Shown here one piece after another: positions 32,424 to 43,723 of a DNA stretch of 64,000 bases. Positions within the stretch are counted from its first letter, which is position 1; every line of letters starts with the position of its first letter. The position numbers and the translations under genes were made by a program. The notes under the pieces are model-generated. The model ran no database searches. It was not told where the DNA came from and saw nothing but the letters and a program-made list of their open reading frames with translations. The stretch is from contig OU452228.1 in assembly GCA_911728455.2 (NCBI GenBank), positions 15,638,104 through 15,702,103 of the forward strand. The letters are read 5' to 3'. The DNA comes from Marthasterias glacialis. Lineage: Eukaryota > Echinodermata > Asteroidea > Forcipulatida > Asteriidae.

Positions 32424-32612
32424 AGGGGCTGTATCGTCATGATTATTACAGTAACTGGAATAACCCAGTGACTACGCACATCACATCATAGTTTGATTAA
32501 GATGGCACCCTTTGTGATTTGACTGCAAGCGCGTGCGTGTGCAGTATCTGGGTGAGAGTTCATCTTTCCATGCACAGCCACAGGCCTGCTGTAATTGTGA
32601 CGTCGCTGGCCC
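32424..32612 (+). mobile_element. MITE family E, copy 1, flanked by TTAA
   Basis: It is 189 bp and flanked by TTAA at 32420-32423 and 32613-32616. The ends aggggctgtatcgtcatgat and ctgtaattgtgacgtcgctgg are imperfect inverted repeats. TTAA target duplications are characteristic of the piggyBac superfamily. The interior is highly similar, in opposite orientation, to the copy at 32797: tggcaccctttgtgatttga, gagttcatctttccatgcac. Confidence 0.8.
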
Positions 32613-32796
32613 TTAAAGAACTGAACCAATTACATACGTCTACTCAATACTCTCTTTCTCCCTAGGCAGTCTGCTCGGTCCCTTTCACATCCTTTGTACA
32701 TTTCTTTAGACCACCAATTATGCAATATGTAATATGTAATGCATGTACCTTTCAATGTTTCAACCTATAGATAATGAATTTTGCTGTGAAATTTAA

Positions 32797-32996
32797 AGAG
32801 GCTGTGTCGTCATGATTATAGCAGGCCTGTAGCTGTGCATGGAAAGATGAACTCTCACCTAGATACTGCACACGTGCACGCTTGCGGTCAAATCACAAAG
32901 GGTGCCATCTTTGTCAAACTGATGTGACCGCCGGCGCGCATGCACGTAGTAACTGGATTATTCTATCTACTGCAACAATCATGACAACACAGCCCC
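32797..32996 (-). mobile_element. MITE family E, copy 2, inverted relative to copy 1
   Basis: It is 200 bp, with ends agaggctgtgtcgtcatgat and atcatgacaacacagcccct. It is flanked by TTAA (32793-32796) on the left and TTGA (32997-33000) on the right, a one-base decay of the duplication. The pair with copy 1 forms a large inverted repeat with arms of about 190 bp around a 180-bp spacer, so a transcript crossing it could fold into a long duplex. Confidence 0.8.
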
Positions 32997-33394
32997 TTGA
33001 ACAACTTTTGTTGCTGTTACTTTGTACAGAATTATAGTATACCCTTAAAAATTACACATTGTATTATACACAGGAAAGTACATTAAACGCAAGTACACAT
33101 TTGATCGTCCTCCATCCTGTTGAAATGAACTTCACATAAAACAAAACAGTGAAGTATTTTAACTATTAATGATCATGAAGCAATAAAATTGCTCTTTTCA
33201 ATATCATTACTTTTGAAAAAGGAACATGTACAACACCTCCCAGAAGAGATTTACACAAGGTTGTACCTGTAAATTTACTGGTAATACATGTACATGTAGT
33301 TACTTTCTGACACCTTTAGATACAGTTTGTACACATAGTGGGTATAATGTACAAATATCAGATGAATTTGTTTGAGTACATTGGTGTAGAATAT

Positions 33395-33477
33395 AATCAC
33401 AAGGTGAAATCTGGACTATCACATTTCACGAGGCGAAGCCAAGTAAAGTGAAAAAAGCCAGATTTCACCAAGTGATT
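33395..33477. repeat. Hairpin, 20-nt arms with inner tttcac/gtgaaa pair
   Basis: aatcacaaggtgaaatctgg (33395-33414) and ccagatttcaccaagtgatt (33458-33477) are inverted with two mismatches. The loop holds tttcacgaggcgaagccaag...gtgaaa, itself palindromic. It is probably a small foldback element. Confidence 0.65.
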
Positions 33478-34439
33478 TTATTCTGCGATAACAGAAATGC
33501 ATTCAATATTTGTTTTATATCAACTCAAGTATAGATCCTTGTCATTTTTAAAACAAAATTTTAATAGTAAACACAAAATAGGCAGAATCTCGTCAAGGCC
33601 GCACTCTGAAAATTATAAAACCCCTTCTAAACAAAATGAACGTTTCCACGTAGACACCAACCTTATTCCCAGTGACACGACCGTGCCTCGATTGGACAAA
33701 TAAGCGAGGAATGAATATTTTGGAAACTGCGTCCAATAATTATCCATATTGGACTCCAATAATAAAGTTGCGAGTGTTGCGGCAGTATACATGGCAAAAA
33801 AAGGGAAGACACGTGATGCGTGTTCCACCAATCAAATTACGAGGATTTGTGTGTTGGGTATATGATGTAAGATACTGTATACAAGCCAGTGTTCCATCCA
33901 GTGTTGAGTGTTGAAATATTTTTAAATGAACTTTCATGAGTAATATTAATACTCAAACAAATTAATTTAATTTTTTTGTTGTTGTATTGCTCCATAATGT
34001 ATGCTTACAGTGTACGCATTTACACGGACAACTTCCTCATTGTCAACAAATTAAAAATGTCAGGAGAAAATTTTGGGTGAGGCTTCCAAGTTCAAACTTT
34101 CCTTTTCCCAAAAGTTAAAGCATTGTTAGTCAGTTCGTAGAAATGAGAATCTATTCAGCCAAAATCTTCACAGCTACAAGCCCAAATGGACTTTTGAATT
34201 GTTGGACTTTTGAATTCATTTGTTTACCTCTGGCACTGGTATGGCAAGTATTTGAATCGCAACTCATAACACTATTACATTTGTACTTTCTAATGCTTGT
34301 TGTTTCCAAATATAGTGCAGATAATTTTGTGTGTGTGTGAATAGTTGAAGGACTCTGTGATTGTGATTTTATTACTTGATTGTGTTTGGTAATGGTTCAG
34401 TAAATCCAATGCATAATGGAAGGTACCTTTACAGTGAAA
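33478..34439. other. Non-coding stretch, nothing recognised
   Basis: A/T-rich; short frames only. Confidence 0.45.
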
Positions 34440-34800
34440 TGACATAAGAAACAAGCCAATCACAAGAATTAGATGTGTACCATGTCAAATGCACAATATC
34501 ATATCAAGGCCGGGGGCCAGATCTCTTAATGCATGTGGACAACATTGGAAACTGTCACAAAGACCAGTATCTGCACTCTATGTGACCCAACATACATGAA
34601 ATAACAAACCTGTAAGAAATAAAAGCTCCATTCGTCATCGGAGTAACAAGGACATAATTTTAACAAACATCAGGTTTTGGATTCGTGTGATCAAAACTAC
34701 AACTAATTGTTTCACTCATTTCTCAAAAACTATAACATTTCAAGCATAACTATTTCAAGGGAAGTTTTCCACCATGACCATCTTTATGCCCTGTGAGTTA
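34440..34800 (+). repeat. Dispersed repeat family Y, copy 2
   Basis: It shares with 6490-6690 the ordered pieces acatgaaataacaaacctgt, cgtcatcggagtaacaagg, gatcaaaactacaactaatt and gttttccaccatgaccatc, and adds tttctcaaaaactataacat and ttcaagcataactatttcaa. It is an interspersed non-coding repeat whose boundaries are not certain. Confidence 0.55.
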
Positions 34801-34888
34801 TGTGGAGACTGTTACGAAGGAAAAGCTGCCCAGAACTTACAAGAACGAAGCATTAGGCCTGATTTTAAATGAACTTTTTTATTATTGT

Positions 34889-35088
34889 GTGTGTTTTCTT
34901 ACCCATACACTGATGTGTGTTAAACACTGTATACTCAGTATTTTCCCGAGTCGTGTGAAAAAAAAACCACTAGGCATATTCCTCGGGTGGGATTTGAACC
35001 CATGGCCCCCGCCATTCTAGAGCAGATGTCTTACTAACCAGACTACCGAGATCGCCCGGCAGCTGGAGGCAGTTCGAATCCTATTAGC
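34889..35088 (-). mobile_element. tRNA-derived SINE family T, copy 1
   Basis: On the minus strand a tRNA-like head has an A-box-like gatctcggtagtctggttag and a B box, gggttcaaatcccaccc. It is followed by a region with gtttaacacacatcag. The same arrangement (attcgaacccac, gccattctagag.agatgtctta, ggcagttcgaatcctatt) is at 56977. It lies about 900 bp before the KLHL8 BTB exon. Confidence 0.75.
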
Positions 35089-35987
35089 AGCGTGTACCGC
35101 AACCATTATAACATCTGTCAATCATTTCTGGCTATTTTTTGGAATAAAAAACAGTTATAATAGATGAAAATGATTGACAGTTATAGATTTAAAAGAAAAA
35201 AAATTCATATGTGAAAAGATTTTTAAGTCCTTCCCAGATAATAGAAAGTATATTACATGTAAAGGAAAACTGTTTATCCCTTCATTTAAAAACAGTGCAA
35301 GTGTTTTACTAAGTAGTTTCTGATGCCCAGTGTGTCCCAAAAGTGTATTGCATTAGAAAGTGAAATCTAAACCGAATGTTCATGTCTTGCGTCAAAGTGA
35401 TACCTTTTTTTTAATCAAGTCATGTGAACTGTTTGCACGCAAGCGAGGAGTCATTTTCATTGCATGGAGTGTTGTTTTAATGCGAAACAGTTGGAGGTTT
35501 GTGCATGTTGCTCATGAAAACATCTGGAGGATCAGAGGATGTGAAGGACAATGTAGCCCATGGTGTTGCAACCAGGCATAAATTATCCTCTGCATTACCC
35601 TCATGAGGTCTTAGATTCGACAGTGTATATTTCTCTACAACATTAAATCTAGGATAACCCCTGCCACTCCGGTGGCCCCCCCCCCCCTCTTCCCCCACAG
35701 TTCTCAGCTGTAAAGTACTACAATGGTTTCTCAGTTTTCATGCTTCGCCAACTTCAGCAATGTTGAAATTTATTTTCAAGACAAGGAAGTGTAACATTGA
35801 TAATGTACATGTACAATATGTTGACTTTCAATTTTACCTGACTTTCAATTTCACCTGACTTTCAATTTCACCTGATTTTACTGACTTCTTCGTACATGCT
35901 TGTATGATAGTATAAGTAGTTAACATTTGCAAAAGTTCTGGGCTGTCTTTCTAAACTTTCTTTTACGTTCTTCTCCAAACCCAACAG
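35089..35987. other. Sequence before the KLHL8 BTB exon
   Basis: This is non-coding. It contains an 18-bp tandem motif (ctgactttcaatttcac) repeated about three times at 35823-35880, and a polypyrimidine tract with the acceptor ttctccaaacccaacag ending at 35987. Confidence 0.6.
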
Positions 35988-36750
35988 GCCCAACTCCACA
36001 ATCATCATCGAGATCTCCAGCAGCACCACCAACAACAATCATCCTGAGAAAGCCGCCGTCACCACCATGGGGGATAAGATGCCCGAATTCCAGGAGCCCA
36101 TCACCTCTTTGACCTTTGAGTGCCACACCCACTGGCAGGACTCCTTCCTCGTGCTGCGGGAACTCTACGACCACCAGGCGCTGTGCGACGTCACGCTGGT
36201 GGTTGGCTCGACGGAGCTGCAGTGCCACCGCCTGGTCCTAGCCTGCTGCAGTCCGTACTTCCGTGCGATGCTCACATCACAGATGAAGGAGAGTCGCGAG
36301 GACAAGATCCTCATCTATGACATCGACGAGGCTTCCATGGAGGCACTCATCACATTCATGTACACCTCCAAAGTGCTCTTAACCGTCGACAACGTGCAAA
36401 AACTCTTGCGTGCAGCCTCGCTGACACAGATCGAAATTGTCGCTAAAGCTTGCTGTGACTTCATGACGTCCCACCTTCACCCATCAAATTGTCTCGGCAT
36501 ACGAAGCTTTGCCGAGCTTCATGGCCAGACAGAACTCCTTAAAACTGCAGACCTTTACACCTTCGACCACTTTCTGGAGGTGGTCGGGAGCGAAGAGTTC
36601 GTAAACATTTCAGCGGCCCATCTGTATGTCATTATATCATCACCGGATATAAGGATCGAGAATGAAGCCCAGGTTTATCAAGCTGTCATGAAGTGGGTGC
36701 GATTTGATCTTCCAAACAGAGTGAAGGAGTTGTCCCAGCTTATATCAGCG
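35988..36750 (+). CDS. KLHL8: KLHL8-like protein, BTB and BACK exon with start codon
   Basis: KLHL8 is a BTB-BACK-Kelch adaptor. Its BTB/BACK part binds cullin-3 and dimerises, and its Kelch propeller recruits substrates for ubiquitination (rapsyn is a reported substrate of the vertebrate protein). The acceptor is at 35986-35987. An ATG in strong context (gtcaccaccATGGGG) is at 36067, and coding runs to the donor gcg|gtaagt at 36750 (phase 0), giving 228 residues. The BTB (about residues 39-137) reads LCDVTLVVGS, LQCHRLVLACCSPYFRAML, YTSKVLLTVDNVQKLLRAA. BACK begins CCDFMTSHLHPSNCLGIRSF and includes HLYVIISS, IENEAQVYQAVMKWV. The HPSNCL and SPDIRIENEAQVY stretches point to KLHL8 rather than other KLHLs. 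The frame stays open 5' of the ATG to the acceptor, allowing an upstream coding exon. The exon is richer in G+C and CpG than its surroundings. Confidence 0.93.
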
Positions 36751-38536
36751 GTAAGTTAACCCCCTTAAAAATATGGGTGATTCACAATCCAGAGCGCCCT
36801 CTACAGTTAGCCCAGGAGAGACCATTATCACAGTGCGTAATGGGAAAAGGTTGATAAGTTTATCGTCGATTATAGTCGACCCCAATTGTTGACTTCATTT
36901 AGGGTTTGCAAAGCAGCAAGGTTGTAATTTTTTATTTTTTTCTGTGTATTTTAGAATCTAGGAATGGAATGCATTTTAATAAAACTTCAGCACGCCTAAC
37001 GCAAACCTGCATGTATGCACTCGCACTAGTTTCAACAGGAACGTAAATTCTATTAAAAAAATAAATTCGCTCTTCAGCTGCGCACAAGCCTCAGACATGT
37101 CCATGCCCACGAGGCTTCACAACATTTGTGCGTGTGGAATCGATGGTTAGCGCTGTAGCACACTGGAAAAAGTGAAAGTTTCTTTTTGTAAATTAAGAAA
37201 CAGGTTTTGCAATATTAGAAACTTTCAAGTCAAGAGGAAGTGGTGAGGCTGGTTTTAATCAAGAACAATGAGATCTTCACCACATCGGATCTATCGGACC
37301 AGAAAATTAAAACCATCAGCTTGGACTTAAAAAAAAAAAAGGCTTGCCGTGTCAAAACAACAAGTCATCTTCTGAAACAAATTACCGAGAGAGAACACCT
37401 TTACTGTTGACTGATTAGATGGGCAATATTACACTAGTGTCTCCCCCCTCCCCTTCGCCCGGAGGGATTCAATATGCAACTAGAAACACACTTGATCATA
37501 ATTCAAGAGGGTAGAATTCAGTCACGGTGTTGCTCCACTGACTCCAGTGTAATTACTCAGTGTGAGAATCTGGTCTTTGTTTGAACAGTATAACTTTGTC
37601 CTAGTTTCAAAAGAGTTTTTTTTTAAAGGAAAGTCGGAGACTTTATCTTGTGCAGATTTGTTACAACAATCATTCAGAATTTGTACAGGAAATTTGATGA
37701 CTTTTGCTTTCACTTGCTTACTAAAAATATCTCAGTGTACATGTAATTTCGTAGTGTATTAAAATCAACTTGTCCCTGTGATTTCACAACTTGTTGAGGA
37801 AATTATAAGACTTTTCCGTTTGCAGATCTGCTAACAATTCCTTCAAAATTTTATTGGAACATTGTTGACTTCAGCTTTTGGAGATGTTTCAAGTTTCCTT
37901 CAAATATTGTTTTGGCTGATGCTATCATCTTGCTAAATACCCAATTACATTACTTATTCAACACGGTTTTTCCTCATTTATTTAATTCTGAATAATATCA
38001 TCCTGTTCCCTCTAATTCCTCTGGTTTTCATTGTCCTCGATTTGCAGAGAAGGGGGAAAAATCATTAAAAAAAAATACATATTTTGTTTCATCAAGCATG
38101 GTTTCTACATCAACTCCGGGTTTTTTTTTTTTATTATTAATTTGGCCCGGCACTTACCAGTGCAAGTCTGCCAAGTTTAATTTACCACATACAGAGTTCA
38201 TCTTGGGTTTCTCTGTGGGGGGAAATGCTGGACAGCCTGCGTGAGCGAGTGAGCGTGGCAGAGGCTGTCTCAGCCACGGCCCCGTGATTGTACCTTGTAA
38301 TACCTTTTTCACATGGTCATCTGCTGTTGTTTGGAACATTTTTTTTTTTTTTTTCTCACACAATTCGTCATTATCTTGGGGTGTTTCGGATGAGAAATCA
38401 AGATGCATGAGATGAGAAGAAGAAATAGAAAGCAAGAACAAAAATGATTTGATGAGGTTCGTTGAGTGAGCTTTTTCTTGGCAATATGTCAAGCTTGTAT
38501 GATATACGAGTAGATTGTGTTGCCAACATTAATAAC

Positions 38537-38921
38537 ATGTCATGGCCAAGTGGTCTAGAGTACATGTATCAGACTCAAGTTCTGATGACTGAGTCATCAG
38601 AGTGTGGGTTCGAATCATCAGAGTGTGGGTTCGAATCCCAGTCATGACCCTTGTGTGTGTTTTGGGGCAAGACACTTTACTGTAATTGCATCTCATCACC
38701 CACCAGGAGTAATAAACAAAAAATGGGTACGTGCGAGGGTAGAGATTGTTGATGTGAATGATTAGCAACCTGTGCGCCCATTCAGCTGCCTGTGCTGCAT
38801 ACTCCAAAGGAGTTGAGATGGTTGCAGGAATGCTTGAGGCCCAATGAACACGAGTAGTAATAGTGTAAGGCACTTTGATACAAAATTTAAAAGCACCCAA
38901 TAAATGACTATTATTATTTTT
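38537..38921 (+). mobile_element. tRNA-derived SINE family S, with duplicated B box
   Basis: It begins tgtcatggccaagtggtctag, then gtgtgggttcgaatcatcag is immediately repeated as gtgtgggttcgaatcccagtc, so the B-box region is present twice (an exact 21-bp tandem step). It then follows the minus-strand copy at 24181: gggcaagacactttac, aaaatgggtacgtgcgaggg, aggcactttgatac, and a TTATTATTTTTT tail. It lies inside KLHL8 intron 1 in sense orientation. Confidence 0.85.
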
Positions 38922-39030
38922 TAAGCACATGAAGGGAATTGTAGCATTGTTACTGACACCTGTTAAACACTCTCTTTCTCTCTCTAGTCGACATAAGTCC
39001 GGATCTTGTTAAGATTTACCCATTCATCAA

Positions 39031-39665
39031 GTTAGGAAGATCAGTTAAATTCCTCTCCAGTTGAGGAAGATTAGTTAAATTCCTCATCAAGACATGATGA
39101 GGAATTTAACTGATCTTCTTAGTACAACCTGGGAAGCAGCAGGACAGGGATCACCTTAAGGGAATTTGACTTTTTATTTCAAATATCAAGCAATAAAGCA
39201 AAAGGGAAACTATTTTATATTTTGTGTTGTCTATACATAAATCATTTTCAGAAGTGAAATAAATGATTAATGAATAAATAAAAGATGTAGTTGCTGGGGC
39301 CACCTTAAGGGAATTTGACTTTTTATTTCAAATATCAAGCAATAAAGCAAAAGGGAAACTATTTTATATTTTGTGTTGTCTATACATAAATCATTTTCAG
39401 AAGTGGGGTGAAATAAATGATTAATGAATAAATAAAAGATGTAGTTGCTGGGGCCACCTTAAGGGAATTTGACTTTTTATTTCAAATATCAAGCAATAAA
39501 GCAAAAGGGAAACTATTTTATATTTTGTGTTGTCTATACATAAATCATTTTCAGAAGTGGGGTGAAATAAATGATTAATGAATAAATAAAAGATGTAGTT
39601 TCTGGGGCCATCGAGGTGCTTCAAACTGATCTTCCTCACTTGATGAGGAATTTAACTGATCTTCC
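39031..39665. repeat. Triplicated ~150-bp unit bracketed by inverted repeats
   Basis: Three nearly identical units start with caccttaagggaatttgac at 39152, 39301 and 39455 (periods 149 and 154 bp) and run to about 39609. Units 2 and 3 carry an extra gggtg. The block is bracketed by gttaggaagatcagttaaat (39031) with further copies and inverted counterparts (gaggaatttaactgatcttc near 39098 and 39647). The near-identity of the units indicates recent amplification inside a TIR-bounded element. Open frames here are artefacts. Confidence 0.85.
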
Positions 39666-39735
39666 TAGTTGTACCGTAAACTTGGGTGTGGTCCCTGGTT
39701 ATACGGCAGTTTCAGGTTGTATGGCTTCTGATTGC

Positions 39736-39891
39736 TGGCACCCCCGAACAAAGATGTTGACAAAATTAGGGAGATCTCCATCAAAGGGTTAGATAGCTTT
39801 AGTTGGTAGAGTGCCGTCACGTTAATCCGAACATGTAGGTTCTCTCAGGTTCAAATCCGGTTCAGACAATTTTTCTTTGTTCACCCAAAAA
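39736..39891 (+). mobile_element. tRNA-derived SINE family U, copy 2 (decayed)
   Basis: The flanks match copy 1 (gcacccccgaacaaagatgt and caatttttctttgttcaccc). The tRNA part, ggttagatagctttagttgg through caggttcaaatccggttcag, has base changes and an insertion in the D arm and altered anticodon stem, so it is no longer a good cloverleaf. It is immediately followed by the TIR element at 39899. Confidence 0.7.
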
Positions 39892-39898
39892 GTTTATT

Positions 39899-40242
39899 TA
39901 AATTTCGTCGTGTGCCTGGCAAAAGGGCAGAAAGCCTTACGCCCTTTTGCCGGGAACGTAAAGTAGTTCGTCCGAGTAACAAAAGGACGTAAGCAACAAA
40001 ATGGCTCCTGACATGAAAAATATGTCATTTTTGTTAGTTGTTTTGCTAGAATTACCCTGAAGACATGTTTCCTTATTCCCCATGCAGAATTTAACCTTTC
40101 TAGAATGACTTTTGCACGGCAACAAATTTACCAAACTTTCCCGCTTACAATTCTTGAAACACAAATTTTAACATAAATTGCTTAAACGTCCTTTTACCGA
40201 GAACTTTCCCTTACGTCCTTTTGCCGGGCACACGAAAATTTA
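39899..40242. mobile_element. TIR element, 344 bp, ends taaatttcgtcgtgtgcctgg
   Basis: The left end taaatttcgtcgtgtgcctg continues gcaaaaggg. The right end ccttttgccgggcacacg continues aaaattta. The arms are inverted over about 30 bp. Inner motifs acaaaaggacgtaagc and aaacgtccttttaccg are a second inverted pair. It is non-coding; a 75-codon minus frame at its left is unrecognised. It is consistent with a MITE inserted against SINE U copy 2. Confidence 0.7.
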
Positions 40243-41392
40243 CCCAGTCAGTTTCCCTTGTGGTTTATTACTTGATAAAATATAACATTCATAGAAGATT
40301 AAATTGAATGGAGCAATGGCAAACTTTGTTTGGACCATCCCATCATAAAGAAGATGCGAGGTGAACTTCGGTGGAAAGGGAATTCCACAACTTCCACTGA
40401 GTTTTTCCCTCTCTGACTCAGCCATGGACCCACTACTAAGAAACAAGTACGTAATCCATTCATAAACAAAGAAATAGGTGGCTTTCACTGAATCCAATCA
40501 AACTTACAAAAAAAAAATTCCCAAAAGAAGTCAAACTTTATTGAAATATGATACCGGGACTGATAACCACAATTGTTTTCTTTAGTTTATAAGTCGGGGT
40601 GATATCTCTAAGTGTGGTTTTGTTTGACAAAGCTGTGGCTTCCAGAGATTAACGGCATGATATTTCCTCTCTCTGCAGGAAGAGTGGGATGTGGGTTAGT
40701 CATGTTAGTGGGAAAGCGCAACTTGTACCCAGAATTTCTTTTATTTTTCAGAGTTAATTTTTTTCTCTGCTTGTGATCTGTATTTAGAAATGTCTCAGCG
40801 GGATTGTTGATGTAAGAAGTCATGCACTCTGTTTTCATGTTTGCTGCCTTCCTGAATGTGCAACAAGATCAGAAAGACGTTCAACATTTGCTTTTCGAAA
40901 TTTTGCTTTGAAAATGTTAGTATAATTGTCCTCTTCCAAAAAGCCAAAATGAAAATAGACAAATGCAAAATGGTTTTGGTTTTATATACAAAGTTTACCA
41001 CAACGTTATAAAAATTTGGGCCTACGTGCAAAATTTTTGGACTCTTTGCATACTGAGTGATGATATTTTCATGTATTAACCTCACTTTAAGTTTGCAACC
41101 TCTTCCAGGAATCAACGTTTTTCGTTTGTTGTGGTCAATGGTCAACATGTGGAAAACTTTGTTTTAATGCCTATGGTAAATACCCCCACAAAAAAGAGAA
41201 CAATTTATTCGTCACAGCTGCACAACAGTTTCCAAGAAATGTTGATAAATCTACATTTTATTTTCTTCAAAGGACATGATTTTTATGACATAACAATCTC
41301 TTTGAAAGTCATGAAGCCTTGACATACATATGTAAAGCAATTCTCTACTTCAGTGTTTTGAATGTTTGCCAACAATCTGTTGCAGTGGCGTG

Positions 41393-41560
41393 ACGGACAT
41401 TTTCTTTTGGAGGGCAAGCGGGGGCAAAGACATAATGTTGGGGCTGTTTAATGTATCAAGCTATTTATTGTGCACTTCAATCTCATGGCGGGGAGCGGCA
41501 AGGGTTCTGAGCGGGGTGCCCCCCCCCCCCCGTCCCCCCATCTGGTTCTGCCACCATGGG
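41393..41560 (+). mobile_element. hAT-like MITE fragment, CAGTGGCGTGAC end
   Basis: It begins cagtggcgtgacggacattt, then ggcaagcgggggcaaagaca, ggggctgtttaatgta, aagggttctgagcggggtgc and a C-run, as in the copies at 22635-22945. The right end is near ctggttctgccacc. Open frames across it owe their length to the C-run and have no recognisable domain. Confidence 0.6.
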
Positions 41561-42129
41561 CTGTTGGGTGCCTGCACTTTGTACACAAACTTCAGTCCTC
41601 AGTTTGTCAACTTCCTCAATCCAGTACAGTATTCTCAGAGGTTGAAATGGATAATTCAAGAGTTGATTTTGAAGAGTCTTTCAGGGGGAAGAACAGTCTT
41701 TATACATGACATCTTAAACGACAAACCTTGTGATTGTTTTTTTTTGAACAAAATAATTATATTAATAATAGTGATCAGTTCTTTAATAGCTCTTTATCTA
41801 TGGATATCTCAAAGGGCTTATGAAGTTTAAAGACAGGTATGCTAATTTGTTTTGAATTATGGACCCATTTATATAGCACCTTGTGAAGGGTTTACAAGGT
41901 GATGCGGCACATTCTGCAGCCCCAAAATGCCAGAAACACCAGGTCTTGATTTCTCAATCTTAAATTGCTACGCAAAATGTGATGTCACAATACAAATCAC
42001 TATGGCCATTTTGACAACCCGTCTAAAAAGATGAGTGGTAAAGCTTTGTGAATTTGAGCATAGGGAAAACCCTTTCTCTTAGCTTCAAATGCACTGGGCT
42101 CCTTGATGTGCATTACACAACCCACGAGC

Positions 42130-42296
42130 AGGCAGATGCTTCACAGAGGCAATTGCTGATGTTGCCCCTGGCCATTGCCTTGTTGCCCTTGAAATGTTCC
42201 AATAGAAATTGACGATTTCCTTATAGAGGTGCCCTCTACCATGGAGAAAATGCCTTTGTGCCCTTGCCCTTTCAAGAACGAAGCAATCAGGCCTGC
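42130..42296 (-). mobile_element. Family B repeat, minus-strand copy
   Basis: On the minus strand it runs caggcctgattgcttcgttc, aaagggcaagggcacaaagg, gagggcacctctataagg, aaatttctattggaaca, then aggcaatggccaggggcaac and gcaattgcctctgtgaagc. It is close to copies at 10929, 51861 and 55824 in the opposite orientation. It lies in KLHL8 intron 1. Confidence 0.75.
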
Positions 42297-42351
42297 ACGG
42301 GACATGGGCCTTTTTTCCCATCTGAAGGACAAAACAATAATGCTTACAATG

Positions 42352-42453
42352 TAAGTGTTTTGCTTCAGGACACAAAAGTGTCAAGACCAGGATTCTAACC
42401 CACACTCTGAGCTTGAGTCTGATGGGCTAGACTGCCCGGCCACAACTGGTCAT
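42352..42453 (-). mobile_element. tRNA-derived SINE family S, head fragment
   Basis: On the minus strand it shows an A-box region (ggccgggcagtctagccc), agactcaagctcagag, a B box gtgggttagaatcctgg and ttgacacttttgtgtcctg. It corresponds to the heads of the copies at 24181 and 38537. It adjoins the family B copy at 42130. Confidence 0.6.
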
Positions 42454-43547
42454 GTACAACTTTGTATTATTCTACAGTAACCAAGAGCCTTAAAGTTGCA
42501 TCACCATCTTGTCTTTCCAGGCCTAGAAAGGAACTTGCACTTTAACCATATGCACAGCCACAATCTTAGGTTACACATTTTTCTGAGCATCCATGTTATG
42601 AACGACCCATTGAAAACCACTGACTATAACAGTTATTTCAACATTTATCGATCAGTTATCAGTCACTTTGTTAATGATGAAAAATAAAAAGTAAGTCTGT
42701 CAAACACAAGATCTGATCAGAGATAACTCCATATTTTTGTTGTTGTTGGAATCATAATGGTGTCTTTGTCACCAAAAAGTGTGGTGGCTGTGCAAACATT
42801 GTCAAAATGCACGTGTAAAGTACAGGTACCATACCATGTACAATGTATGTTTGTGTGCACTGTACACTACACGTGTGCTCAACAATACTTCACCCAACTC
42901 GAAGTGACTGATGATGTTTCCTTTCTTGACACACATAAAAAGTACAAAAAACGGCTCTGCATTATGTGCCTGAAATCAATACAATCACAGGTTGTTTTTT
43001 TCCTGCAGTGTACAAGCCGAACTGGAGATTAAAGTGTGAAATTGCGGTCAATCTGTCTGGGCCACTTTACATCTCTAGGGTGGATCAGCTGCAGTGTATA
43101 GTGGCATTTTGAAGGGTGTAATTGTGGACTTGATCAGCCCTCCAAAGAAGCTTGCCTTTTGTTAAAGGGAAAGTCCAAGAATTCGCAGCTACGTATGGGA
43201 CATTCAGAAAGTTAAACCCTCTGAAAGGCAGTTATGATTTTGTTGTTGTAATGCTGGGCATCTGCCAGGAGAATACCCACAAGAACTGATGATAGTAATC
43301 CTTGGGACATGATGCCTTACATGTATGTTACCTACAGGACCACAAGTAGACCTTTTTCTTGGACTTGCCACTTGAAGCTTTCCGGCTACTAGGAATTTAA
43401 CAACAGAAAAGCGGAGGGGGCATGATGTTTTAAAGTTTAACCAGTTTCATGAAAATATACCCCTGTATTACACATGTATGCATCATGTATTTGTACGTTT
43501 TTAGTTGAAGAAGTGTGGTTCTGTCATGATCCACTGTGTGAGCCTAA

Positions 43548-43723
43548 TAGACCTTTATCACGGTGCGGCCATCTTGATTTTCTCCCATTCAAACCAATGT
43601 AACCAAACCGAGGCTGGAAGGGCAAATAGTCTGGTTGCTTTTTGTGCAATAAATATTGGCATCTATGACTGTTATTGGATACAGGGAACATGACCAAGAT
43701 GGTGGCAGCATGATAAAGGTCTA
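43548..43723. mobile_element. TIR element, 176 bp, ends tagacctttatca
   Basis: tagacctttatcacggtgcg then gccatcttg at the left is mirrored by ccaagatggtggcagcatg then ataaaggtcta at the right, over about 30 bp with few mismatches. TA could be the target duplication. The interior is non-coding. No second copy was noticed. Confidence 0.75.

Noticed and set aside
41366..41830. 154-codon frame with hydrophobic C-terminus
   Set aside because: It runs through the hAT-like MITE and a C homopolymer. No domain is recognised.
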